Assembly: GCF_001039355.2 (NCBI RefSeq)
Contig: NW_019776035.1
Span: forward strand, 271,805-335,804
DNA length: 64,000 nucleotides
Source of the DNA: Lingula anatina
Taxonomy: Eukaryota; Brachiopoda; Lingulata; Lingulida; Lingulidae
Direction of reading: 5' to 3'
Within the stretch, counting starts at the first letter, position 1; each line of letters opens with the position of its first letter. Made by a program: the position numbers and the translations under genes. The notes beneath the pieces were generated by a model. That model had not been told where the DNA came from. It made no database searches and worked only from the letters and a program-made list of their open reading frames with translations. Of the stretch, positions 27,856 through 41,059 are shown in pieces.

Positions 27856-30800
27856 CTACATGACACCTACTTGAGAGCCTCTGGAGGCAGCTTGCAGTCT
27901 GACATGTTCAGATATTTCAGAGAGATTGCACTAGCAAAGAACTGCTTCCATGTAATAGGCACTTGCACATCCTTGCTGCGTTTGTAGCTGTAGCTGTTGT
28001 GTGCCAAGTTCAGTGTGACCAGGTTTTGACAACAACCTCTCAGAAGAGCCCCCATTACCTGAAGGTAAAAATTAAAGGTTTTTCATCATCTCTTGTGCAA
28101 TGATGTTAAAAATGAGCTCACTTCCAATTAGACTCGATATATGTTTTTCCACCTATGAGGCATGACATGCCGACCCTTCTTTAAAGGGCATTCAGTACAT
28201 AATCCAAAGCTCACACTGACAACAAGTCATGTGATCAAGTCCCCAAAACAACATTAGACAGAAAACACATTAATTTTAAGAATTAACTTTTACCATTAAA
28301 ATACAACAAATGTTTTTGTTACTGAAGTTTATTTATATATATATTAAATCTTACCAGTTCTAGGGCAACCTCTGTGCTTGACAGGTCTAGATGAATTATA
28401 GCATTAGGCTGAGCCAGGAAGTTGTAAAGATTCTGAAAGGGAAAGATTGAATATCTATATAGCTATTGTATTGTATTATATTTCCAAATGCTAAAAGCAG
28501 CATCAATTTCTTTCAGAACTGTCAAGTTTATTTTGATAACTCCTGGGATCAGATGGTAACTCTAATTTTTTGCTAATATTTAACAAATAAATATAGGTTA
28601 ACACATAAGGACCAAAAAGTCTGTAAATTTCAGTTGAAAATGCAGATGCTCAAAATCCTAGCACAACTATTTGCAATTAAAAAAGCTTACTGTAACTTCC
28701 TCTCCTTTGAATGAGTTCTCAGCCAACAGAAGATATGTGAGATTGGTTGGCATGAACTTGTTTGAACTCAGAGCCTCAGCTAGGCGATTGGCCCCCTTAG
28801 CGGTCATCCCGGTCTTAGCCAGGTTCAGGTAAGTCAGTCCCTTGGGAAGCTTACTGACTGGTCCACACAGGTGATTGATTCCTGGAATTGTATTTTGATT
28901 AACTGATGCTGCAGTGACATATTGTGCAAACAGCATACTGTAATTATGTCAGGTGCTGTTGTTTCTTTAATTTGTGAGTTATTACCCCTACTTGAATAAA
29001 CATTGGCTCTGTTCTTTTGCTATGGACTTTTTTCACATTGCACTGATAATGGTTAACTTCTCTGCTAGTCAGGGGTACGTAGAATAACAGACTCTGATGT
29101 CTGTATTTTACAAAGCAGGGCAGACCATTGGCAAATTTGCTAAACAATGACAGGTCTAAAAATTTGAATCAGAACTTGAAGGAAAAACATACATCTCTAA
29201 TTTTCATATATAATGTCCCCTATATGAGCCCTTACCTCTGTCTTCAATGGGATTGTTTGACAAATCTAACATGGTCAGGGATGTCCCACTATTGGCAATT
29301 ATTGCTACAGAAAGCTTCTGGACAAAGTCACTGAAAAAATGACAAAGGGAAAGGGAAATTAAACACAAAATCAGACAATTTTACCAAAAGAACAAAAGAT
29401 GCTTAAATGGCTCTTGTTCTGTCCCAAGATTCAATCTTAAAAGGATGGTGCACATCTTTCAATATCTGTTAATGTATCATCAGAAAATTAATTGCTAAAC
29501 AATGTCAAAGAGAGGGTTTTCTTTCTGAAAAAGTGGACATTTGTACTCCCTTAGTTGTCCAACCTTGTTTAATGACAAAAAAAAAAAAAAAAAAAAAAAT
29601 GGTCAAGCAGATAAAATCATTTCGAGCAGGCCTTTTCCAGCAAAACGAGCAGTTTTTTTAGTTTTTCAATTCCCCACCGTCCACCCCCCCCCCCACACGA
29701 AAACTTTCCTACCTACTAGCCTGTTAAATCATGCTTTAACTTTAACATATTTCCTGTAGTCCATTTCTCACCCTTTCAGGCCCACACTGCTAAGATACAG
29801 CTCTTCTATACATGTGTTCTTCCTCATCACCTTCAGTACTTCTACTTGAGCTTCAGGGACCTGGAAACATCAGTTGTGCAGAAAGGCCTTATTGAGAGAG
29901 CTAGAGCTGGAAAGTTCCTTTTCAAGCCTTATAAATAATCTTCACAGTACGTGTGCATGTGTGTGTGTGTGTAGCTGCATATGTGTGCACACATGCATGC
30001 ATTTTACCTCCACGTAACCGTTTCTGAAGGCAAAAGTTACCATAGCTTCCAGCTTATGTAACAAGGTAATACAAATTTAAAAACATCTTCCACCATTTTA
30101 CTTCTCACACTATTGCTTCTCATATACTCTGACTTCGACTAAGTTTGCTGAACTATAATTTCTGAATCAGTCATTTGGCTGATAACAAAAATTATACTTA
30201 TATTTCCTACCAGTTTAGTGTTGGAAGCATTCAGCTTGGTAAACCAGGAGTTGTGCTCCAGTGCAGAGATAATAGGAACTAAATCCCTGAAGTTGCAAAA
30301 ATATACAAATATGATGTATATATAATATACTGTATATTGCATATACAAATATGATATTATATGTATTTAGTTATGTACTTTCAGTGACTTGATATTGTGT
30401 TTGCTGTCAAGTTTTAAAAAACTTTTGGCGACAAAATCCAACACACTGCCACTTTGAGCACAACTAACACAATGTCACAATCCACAAATATCACAACCAG
30501 GGCTCATCTTTGACATGAAATTTCTCAAGATAATCTTGCAAAGCAAACATCTGATCAACATCAATGATAAATATGTTTTAAAATGTTTGCACTTAACACC
30601 ATATAATTATTTAACATTACTTTACCAAATTAAAATGTTTTTTAAAAGCATCTGGCAAGAATTCACTGTGACCAAAGTGAGCCTGGATAAACATGTCTCC
30701 ATGCCTTACCTACCTGTTGTCTATATGGTCAAAGTCACACAGTGTCAGCTCCTTGCTATCCTGGGACAAGTAGATGGTATCTACATCCTGAAATCATATA

Positions 30801-33345
30801 AAACTAGTGATGAGTGCAATTCTAGTAAACTGCATTGTCAACAGCACATAGTCCACCCAGAATAACACTCAAATTGTACAGAATTCTGCTTAGGCAGCTG
30901 AATTCTCATGCAGAATTAGGACTACATGACCTGTGCTTTTTTTTTTCACTTGAAGGTAATTATCAGCAGTGGTACATGTGTATGTATATACCATACAACT
31001 GTACTGCGGGTACCTACACATCTATACATTAGCACGAAAATTCATGCGTTAGCACTCCTATTGACAATTCTGATACGTACTGGCTGTGCACAGCCAGTAC
31101 ATATCAGAATCGTCAATAGGAGTGCTAACGCATGAATTTTCGTGCTAATCTATACATATGTGTATATACTATGAAGCATAGGAGTACAAGTACATGTCTA
31201 TACCATGAAAGCATGCAAATTAATTTGCATACATGTGTTGGCATGGTCTATACTGTACATATCATATGCATGTGTATGGTATATACCATGCAAATACACA
31301 TGTGCATGTATGGCATATGCAAAATGTAAACAGTAATGAGATCTACAAATCATTTTTCATTGTAAACTCACCCAGGCCACTTCATCCCTGAAAGGCAGTT
31401 CGTGGTAGTCGCACATGCATGCATACATATGAGAGAAGCCCCCACAAGGCCCTCTGTCTCGACCCTCTATGTCTTTGATCATGTCGTACATGGTTTTTAT
31501 TCTGTCTGGGGGAGTCACTTCTATTTTGTTGATCATTTTCCTAGATAGATAAAAGTTTTCATAAATCACAATAGAAAATTTAGATTTTTGCATTTAATCT
31601 GACTTTACAGTTTATGTACTGGGACTTAATCTGACTTTACAGTTTATGTACTAGATACTTGATCTGACTTTACAGATTATGTGCTAGGGTTTTAAATAGA
31701 CTTCTATTTCTGTATATTTCTTATAATATTATGTACTGTCCACTCACTCTAACTGTTGGGTTGGAAAGATGGCCTTCAGTGTGGTCCCTATATGTGTGAT
31801 CATGTGATCCACCTCCTCAGTCTGAGGTTGTAATGTGTGGAAGGTCAAGGTCTGAGACGCTCCTCCCTTGGGTGACACTGTCAAACATAGCTGAAATAGA
31901 ACCGATAATTGATCATCCATTTGTTTATCTGTCAATCTAATAGCATTCAACGTGAGTCCCTGCAAAGTTGGAACAATCTACGTAGAACAATAGGTGAATA
32001 ATTGGAAATAAGTCCTTAGCATGAGGTTTTACTTCACATTTCAGAGTCTGCTTACACCCAGGAATATTTGGCCTCATAATTGTACATCTGGGCCTGGCTT
32101 CAAAAAAGTCCTTTAGCCTCAAGTTTGGTTTTAACTTTTTAGTCTACAGGATTTTTGGCCCAAGAAATATCTTTCAGTAGTCCAATAAAAGGAAAATTAT
32201 TCCCATTTCATAGAAAGACATAAATGACTTATGATTAAGTTCAATACTTACTTTATTTGAATGCACTACAGCAGTAACTGGAACAAGATTTATTTTCCAA
32301 TTTGAAGTTGACCAAAATGTTTGGTACAAAAAGTGTTTAAGTCTTTGTTCAACATACCTCTGGCCTGACTTACCTGGTTTTGTTTCTTGCTTTCTATGTT
32401 CTGGATGTCCAGGTAATGGACACTAAGGTCAATCTATAAGTAAACAAATAGGGTTTCATTGGATTTTCTTTTCTATTGTTCCCTACTGTATTAGTATGGT
32501 AATTACTAGATCTTTTCTATTGGGGGGAGGGGGTGAATTTTACAGATGCTGTATTTTTTAAGTCCTAATTTCTTAGAATTAGAACATTCTTATTGAGTGG
32601 TTACAACATGAACATTATTAAAGAGGCTGCTTTATAGTTTTATTCTATGCAGTAAAAGCACCACAAATGCTATATAAAAATATTATTTTTGTGATTATAA
32701 AATTATGTAACTGGATTTTGGTTTTTTTTTTTTTTGCCCATTTAAAAGATCTAGTAATTAGCACATATGTTACTAGTCTCTGTACTGCATGAGTACATGT
32801 ATTATACCTGATACCATGAGTTTACCATGAGTTGCATTATTTCACACAATCTATTCTGCTTGCAAATATGACATAACATGAAATGAGGTTATTGCTTAGT
32901 CAATTTTCAAACTTGCCCCCTTTTTCTAATCTTTAACTTTTGGGGAGAAGGTTATTAATTCCCAATGTTCAAATTTATGGAGTCATTACGGTAACCATAC
33001 TTCAAGAAATAAGATGCAGATTATTTCCTTTATTCAATTCAAATTAAAATCCACAAAATGCAGTCATATATAAAAAAAAATTTACAATACCAACTAAACT
33101 ATTTGGAATGGCACCACATTCAACAATGAAGAAAGTTTGGTATCTCATGAAAAAATGTCAGTTATGAATAAATATACAAATGTTTTTACAACACAGAAAT
33201 CAATTTAACTATACATACTTACCTTAGATGGGACTTTGGCTGCCATTACATACAACCGACAGGCAGTGAAGGCCTTAGGGAAGCAAGCAAAAGAGAAAAG
33301 TGAAGCTTTTTAAAGTATTTGCATGTACTAGTAATATCACATTAG

Positions 33346-33377
<32 letters not shown>

Positions 33378-34687
33378 NATTACGGTAACCATACTTCAAG
33401 AAATAAGATGCAGGTTATTTCCTTTATTCAATTCAAATTAAAATCCACAAAATGCAGTCAAATATAAAAAAAAATTTACAATACCAACTAAACTATTTGG
33501 AATGGCACCACATTCAACAATGAAGAAAGTTTGGTATCTCATGAAAAAATGTCAGTTATGAATAAATATACAAATGTTTTTACAACACAGAAATCAATTT
33601 AACTATACATACTTACCTTAGATGGGACTTTGGCTGCCATTACATACAACCGACAGGCAGTGAAGGCCTTAGGGAAGCAAGCAAAAGAGAAAAGTGAAGC
33701 TTTTTAAAGTATTTGCATGTACTAGTAATATCACATTAGCAAATATATATATATATATATATATCTGTAAACAGCTCTGCCAGTTACAATATTACAGAGT
33801 TGATAAATAAAATTCTTTCCAGTTATAATGTTACAGTGTCTTTAAATTAATTAAGGTGCACTAAGTTTGCATAGAATTACTCTTTTCAAGTGTTTTGAAA
33901 AATGAATTCGTTTTGTTTACACTTTTGCCAGTAATGATAATTTATGTTATATGCTTCATACTACTTCATACAGGCATGAATGATAAATGTTTTTGCTGTT
34001 TACAAATCGATTCAGGCATAATACTTCTGATATCAATTATTAATAACAGCAATATTTAAGTGCACTACTCAAAACTAATCAGACATCATAATACACACAA
34101 ATCACTGCCTAGGAAATGAATGAGTCATCCCAACTCTGTTCCATTACCAAGACTTGCCCATTTAGAGGGGTGTATAATTACTGTAACCCAGTAAGCCAAA
34201 GACAGCAATTCTAAAGCTTGATATACATTTTACCACAGGAAGCAACAATGGACTAAATTCCCATTAATATTATGAAGAAAAACTTTTTTCATTAGCAGAA
34301 TGTTATTTCTAATCTACTCAGGTTTCTATGTAAAGTGCTAAACAATTATCAAACATCAATAATTATGATAAAATAACAAGTTGACTGCTCACACTCCTGT
34401 GCAAGTGATCAAAGTGCATCTTGAATCTTAGTCTTCTGATATGCCAATGCCGAGGTGTTACGTATGTACAATCTCTCTCTCTCTCTGACACACAAGCAAT
34501 CATGCATGCACACACACAAGAACATACACACTGTATGGACCCTCTAACTTACGAGGACTTTGGTTTCAGTCTTGTCTCCCTTGGTCTCCATCTTCATCAT
34601 CCTCTTGATGGCCACCTTGACCTTCTTGTCCAGCACCTCACGCATGCTGTCTGGAAGGGCACACAGAAAATAGGATTAATAAATGAA

Positions 34688-34729
<42 letters not shown>

Positions 34730-36167
34730 CTCAGTAGCAATTCAGCTTACTGGCAGATCAATACAAAAGTCGGAGAACTTCAATGCAAATAGTCATGCTA
34801 CTTAGCAGAAAAAGCAAAGTTATACAATAGACTTCCTCTGACTTGTCACCTCATCAATTGATTTATCATTATTTTGAACAACTGTTATGGATATATATTT
34901 TCCCTTAATATTAGCTGAAATTATGCAAACTAGCTAACTTTGGTGTTCCCTTAACTCAAATTTTCTGGTCCCAAAGTTTCTGATTTATACATATATATAA
35001 TGCAAACGTGTAGAACTCTGTGTGACAGCCTACTAGTATTTGATGTTTTTTTAAGATCATAGTTTTGTCTTTCACCAGACACTGCACCACAAAAATACAG
35101 CCTATGGACTGTACGACTGGGAATATGTATATGTACCAGGGGCGGATTTAGGCCGTCTTCTGGGTCTTCCAGAAGACGGTCAGATTTTTAAGTTTACATT
35201 GAGGGGTATCTAATTTTTTCTGTCAGAAGACGGTCAAAAATGGTGGATAGATCAACAAAGATAATTTGGAAGACTGTCAGAAAATATCTCTGGATCCGCC
35301 CCTGCTGTACAGTAAAATCCAAATATTCAAATATTCAATATAACGACAGTGCCAGAAACCAAAGAGAAGAGACCTGAGCTGGTTCACTGTGCACAGCACT
35401 GGTCAGTAGAGTGTGATCTTATATATACTAGTACATGCACTTTGAAATTAACATGTCTTTTCCATTATTCTACATAATTTTTAAAAATCTGACTTTTTCT
35501 GATGGCTCATGATATGCTGCCACAAGTGCACACAGATTTTACCAACATTAAGTAATCTAAGTTTCATCTTTTGAGAAGTTACAGCAAACTTACAATCACA
35601 GTACAGAGACCCAGGGTCCTGCTCCAAGCTGCTGTAGAATTTCAGGCAAAAACTGTTACATAATTCAAAAGATATGTTGGGTTCAATGGTGCTGTAATGC
35701 AATTGGAATGTCAACCTTGCTAATCACGTGGTACTACTTATATGGGGGTTAGTATACAACATTTACTGTAGTTGCCAAATATTTATTCTTGAAATGCAGA
35801 ACAAGGCTAATAAAAATAGTGTAATTTGTAAAACCAGCTTGTACTCAGCATGTAAGAATGAGAGAAAAAGAAAATAAATATTTTGGGTGCTTGACTGGAA
35901 AATGGAAACTCTTTAACATCAGCGTGGGTTGTGGGACATTTGACAACAGTGTGTTAACAGCCATGTTGGACATTCTTTACCAGAGGCCAGCTGGGGGATG
36001 ACATCATTTTGTACAGACATATGCCCAGCTCAGCTAGTGACTAGCCAGAGAAATACTGTGAATATCTGAAATGAAGAATGAACCTGTTTGAGGGCACTTC
36101 TAGGGAAAGATTTCCAGATGTGGAAACCTGTAAGGAGGGAGTGGGACAAATCTAATATACTGCTTAC

Positions 36168-36198
<31 letters not shown>

Positions 36199-38976
36199 AC
36201 ACACACCTTTCCCGGGTTGCACCTTTCCCGGCCTTATGTCCCACGCGGGACGAAGAGCAATGATGATGATGATTTCAACTGGAGTAATTTGGGGCCTCTT
36301 GCAATACTAGTATGTATGAAATATGGTCTTTTCACCTCTTTCAGGAAGAAACAATGGGTGGACCTACATGTATCATTTTTGTCAATCTCTCCCATAACAA
36401 AACTGGTGCTCAGCTAAAATGAACTACCAGTTGACAAAACTAATTATAAGCAGAAATGAAATGGCTTGTGGCACAGTGGGTTCCCACAATAATCCTCACT
36501 TCTGCACACAGATGACCTGCTGGTGAAATAATTTAGTTGTCTGCCATGATGACACCATGTGTCATGCAGTCTACAGCCGCATTCACAATAAATCTCACAT
36601 AGAGGCTATTGCGTACCAACTCCAAGTGAACTGAGAGCAATCAGTTTAACAGTCTAAGGGCGTATTCCCATAGATTTTTGATCGACCTATCCCCGTGGGG
36701 AGTCTCACTAGATTACTGTCAGATAATCTGGCTTAAGTGTCCGTACCGCCTACTACAAGCTGTAAGGTGGTAATTAACTTTCGCGCCCGCTCAGCTGACA
36801 GCTATTTAGCTTGAACCCCCGGGTAGTTAGGTCCATCTAGTTTGGATCGATCTAATCTCTGGGAATGGGGTCTAATATGCCTCCTCTTGTTTACAACAGA
36901 AGCTCTTGTATAATCACCAGCTTTTCTATATTCTACTCATCGTCATAAGGAGGCACGTTAGTCTATCAACCTGATTCAATTCAACGAGAGCCCCTGTGTA
37001 GTTAGTGCACAGTAGCTAGCACTAGTATGATAGATTCATTGTGATCACACTCTTATTTGAAAACTTTACAGTCTTACTGCTTCCCAAGTGTGTATAATAA
37101 ACCACTAAATCATAAGACTGTACAAATTACAGCTGCATCATATCCTGCATTAGGTATACATTTGTTGCTATAAACCTATGTATTTGTCAAAGACAAGCCT
37201 ACCTGCCACTGGACAATTCAGTATGCTCCAACAAAAAAATGGATGACTAAATCAGTTTACCAAGTCCACCTTATCAGGTTTTTTTTTTTTACCTATCCTG
37301 CAGATAGACTTAACGATAAACAGATACGTAGAGAAACATGACGTTTCCAAGAAGATATAAAAATGTTTGCTGTGGATTGAAGCAGGATACAGTACATCTC
37401 TAGAGATAGTGCCACACTTAGTCTTGTATTTAATGTTAGGTTATAGCTTATAGCTTGTTGCAAAAATTATAATTGCTAACCTTCACACACTATTATCCTC
37501 ATGCTAGTAATCAATTTGGTAACCTTAGATGGCTTAGAAATATCATTTTTGTTTAAAAGTAGTAAAATACCTACTGTTCTGATGATGTCAAATGGCAAAG
37601 AAAAAGTCCTTCCACTGTTTTACCACAAAGCAAGGCTTTAAGGTACCCCCAATACTTTGCAGCTCTGTATAAAGTTATAAATGTGTACCAGAGCTGGTAT
37701 CAGATTATCTAAATATGAGCCCATACACTCCTTAGGGCACAGCATTATATAGTTTTGGTCAATTATAGTTGCACCTTATTGTAGTTTGTCACATCCCACC
37801 ATCACATCATGGTGTATGAAGCCATTTTAATATGCCTTAGACATGGCATGGATTTGACTTTTTAGACTGACCTCAGATATTTGGCTATGAACACAGCCTC
37901 CATCCTACTAGTATTTGTAAATTTTTATGCACCGGGTATAAAAACAATTTTCTTAAATTACCACAATTCATGCTAATATTGCACTGCAATCTTGGAGTGA
38001 AAATTCAGAGTTCTGGAATACTCTGAGTGGATAGGGGTGCCCAATCTTATGTATACTTGTACTGTAACAACTCTTGAAAAGACACACCTATTTCTGTAAT
38101 TAATAAGTATGTTAAAAATACTTCAAATAGTCTAAATATACTGCACCAATTTACGAAAAAAATTCCCTGCTGCTAGCCCCCATCTCCTTTAATTTCAAGA
38201 ATAGGGAAAACCTTAACCTTTATCAATTCTAAATTTCCAAACTAGATGCCACCCCCCCCCCCCCCGCCCCCACCACCACCACCACACACACACACACACA
38301 CACACTCCCCAAGCTCCATTTTTAATTATGGAGGGCAATCTACAAGTAAAAATCAATACCTCCAGGTCCAAAGGTTCATCTATCATAAAACAAGTAACCA
38401 ACTGAGAGATATATCTAATCAAGCACTGGGGGGGAGGGGTGGGGTGGGTGTGTATATCCATTCTTGAAGGGGTGTGTTCTTGACAAGTCTTTTTCTCCAA
38501 CTCTTAACTGTTGTACTGGAAAGACGGCCTTCAGTGTGGCCCTAATATGTGCATTGGTAATCATGTGCCTACATTTACTTGCTCTTTGTTTCTTGGCTAG
38601 CACCCATTTTGACCACTGATAATGTTCTTCCCCTAACTAGTATATTAGGATCCCAAGCATGCTCATGTAAGTAGCTAGTTGAATGTATGTAAGTAACTTT
38701 AGTAATGCAAACTGTGCTGCAAGTTAGGCATTTAAACATAAATCACTTAAATGCAGACTAAGACTGTGAAGAAAAAAAATAAAAGGCACTATTTTTAAAT
38801 AAAAGACCACAACTTCAACACTGAAGACATTTAAACTGTGCATAATATCACCATGATAATGCATAAATAAAACCCTAAATTATCCCAGCCTCTAATCACA
38901 GGAATTCCTCTAATGATCATAAATCACTATTTAATAGTAGACAATAATTGACATCAAACCCTGNCCCCCCCCCCCC

Positions 38977-39009
<33 letters not shown>

Positions 39010-41005
39010 TTCCCAGGTTGCATGATTTCAACTGGAGTAATTTGGGGCCTCTTGTAATACTAGTATGTATGAAATATAGTCTTTTCACCTCTTTCAGGAA
39101 GAAACAATGGGTGGACCTATATCATTTTTGTCAATCTCTCCCATAACAAAACTGGTGCTCAGCTAAAATGAACTACCAGTTGACAAAACTAATTATAAGC
39201 AGAAATGAAATTTCTTGTGGCACAGTGGGTTCCTGCAATAATCCTCACTTCGCACACAGATGACTGCTGGTAAAATAATTTAGTTGTCTGCCATGATGAC
39301 ACCATGTATCATGCAGTCTACGGCCGCATTCACAATGAATCTAACATAGAGGCTATTGCGTACCAACTCCAAGTGAACTGAGAGCAATCATTTTAACAGT
39401 CTAAGGGCGTATTCCCATAGATTTTTGATCGACCTATCCCTGTGGGGAGTCTCACTAGATTACTGTCAGATAATCCGGCTTAAATGTCCGTACTGCCTAC
39501 TACAAGCTGTAAGGTGGTAATTAACTTTCGCGCCCGCTCAGCTGACAGCTATTTAGCTTGAACCCCCGGGGAGTTAGGTCCATCTAGTTTGGATCGATCT
39601 AATCTCTGGGAATGGGGTCTAATATGCCTCCTCTTGTTTGCAACAGAAGTACTTGTATAATCACCAGCTTTTCTATATTCTACTCATCGTCATAAGGAGG
39701 CACAATCATCAGGTCTATCAACCTGATTCAATTCAACGAGAGCCCCTGTGTAGTTAGTGCACAGTAGCTAGCACTAGTATGATAGATTCATTGTGATCAC
39801 ACTCTTATTTGAAAACTTTACAGTCTTACTGCATCCCAAGTGTGTATAATAAACCACTAAATCATAAGACTGTACAAATTACAGCTGCATCATATCCTGC
39901 ATTAGGTATACATTTGTTGCTATAAACCTATGCATTTGTCAAAGACAAGCCTACCTGCCACTGGACAATTCAGTATGCTCCAACAAAAAAATGGATGACT
40001 AAATCAGTTTACCAAGTCCACCTTATCAGGTTTTTTTTTTTTTACCTATCCTGCAGATAGACTTAACGATAAACAGATACGTAGAGAAACATGACGTTTC
40101 CAAGAAGAGATAAAAATGTTTGCTGTGGATTGAACCAGGATACATCTCTAGAGATAGTGCCACACTTAGTCTTGTATTTAATGTTAGGTTATAGCTTATA
40201 GCTTGTTGCAAAAATTATAATTGCTAACCTTCACACACTATTATCCTCATACCAGTAATCAATTTGGTAACCTTAGATGGCTTAGAAATATCATTTTTGT
40301 TTGAAAGGAGTAAAATACCTACTGTTCAGATGATGTCAAATGGCAAAGAAAAAGTCCTTCCACTGTTTTACCACATAGCAAGGCTTTAAGGTACCCCCAA
40401 TACTTTGCAGCTCTGTATAAAGTTATAAATGTGTACCAGAGCTGGTATCAGATTATCTAAATATGAGCCCATACACTCCTTTGGGCACAGCATTATATAG
40501 TTTTGGTCAATTAAAGTTGCACCTTATTGTAGTTTGTCACATCCCACTATCACATCATGGTGTATGAAGCCATTTTAATATCCCTAAGACATGGCATGGA
40601 TTTGACTTTTTAGACTGACCTCAGATATTTGGCTATGAACACAGCCGCCATCCTACTAGTATTTGTAAATTTTTATGCACCGGGTATAAAAACAATTTTC
40701 TTAAATTACCACAATTCATGCTGATATTGCACTGCAATCTTGGAGTGAAAATTCAGAGTTCTGGAATACTCTGAGTGGATAGGGGTGCCCAATCTTATGT
40801 ATACTTGTACTGTAACAACTCTTGAAAATACACACCTATTTCTGTAATTAATAAGTATGTTAGAAATACTTCAAATAGTCTAAATATACTGCACCAATTT
40901 ACAAAAAAAAAATTCCCTGCTGCTAGCCCCCATCTCCTTTAATTTCAAGAATAGGGAAAACCTTAACCTTCATCAATTCTAAATTTCTAGACGCCCCCCA
41001 CCCCA

Positions 41006-41059
<54 letters not shown>

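Larger units (their letters stand above)
20596..32802. repeat. tandem pair A: CARMIL exons 4-16 present twice
   Basis: Copy A1 is 20596-26746 and copy A2 is 26748-32802, separated by one n at 26747. Exons and much intron sequence are nearly identical. In the exons read in full I saw one residue difference (exon 5, LSLTV against LCLTV). Introns differ by indels, microsatellite length and two clean insertions (an element at 23770-23984 only in A1, a palindrome at 31030-31147 only in A2). Exons 4-16 total 1460 nt, so literal splicing of A2 into A1 would shift frame. Allelic copies placed end to end fit best. Confidence 0.88.

Noticed and set aside
38246-38500. ORFs rich in Pro/His and Val/Cys/Trp
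   Set aside because: Translations of poly-C/(CA)n tracts; only the short exon-5-like piece beside them has meaning.
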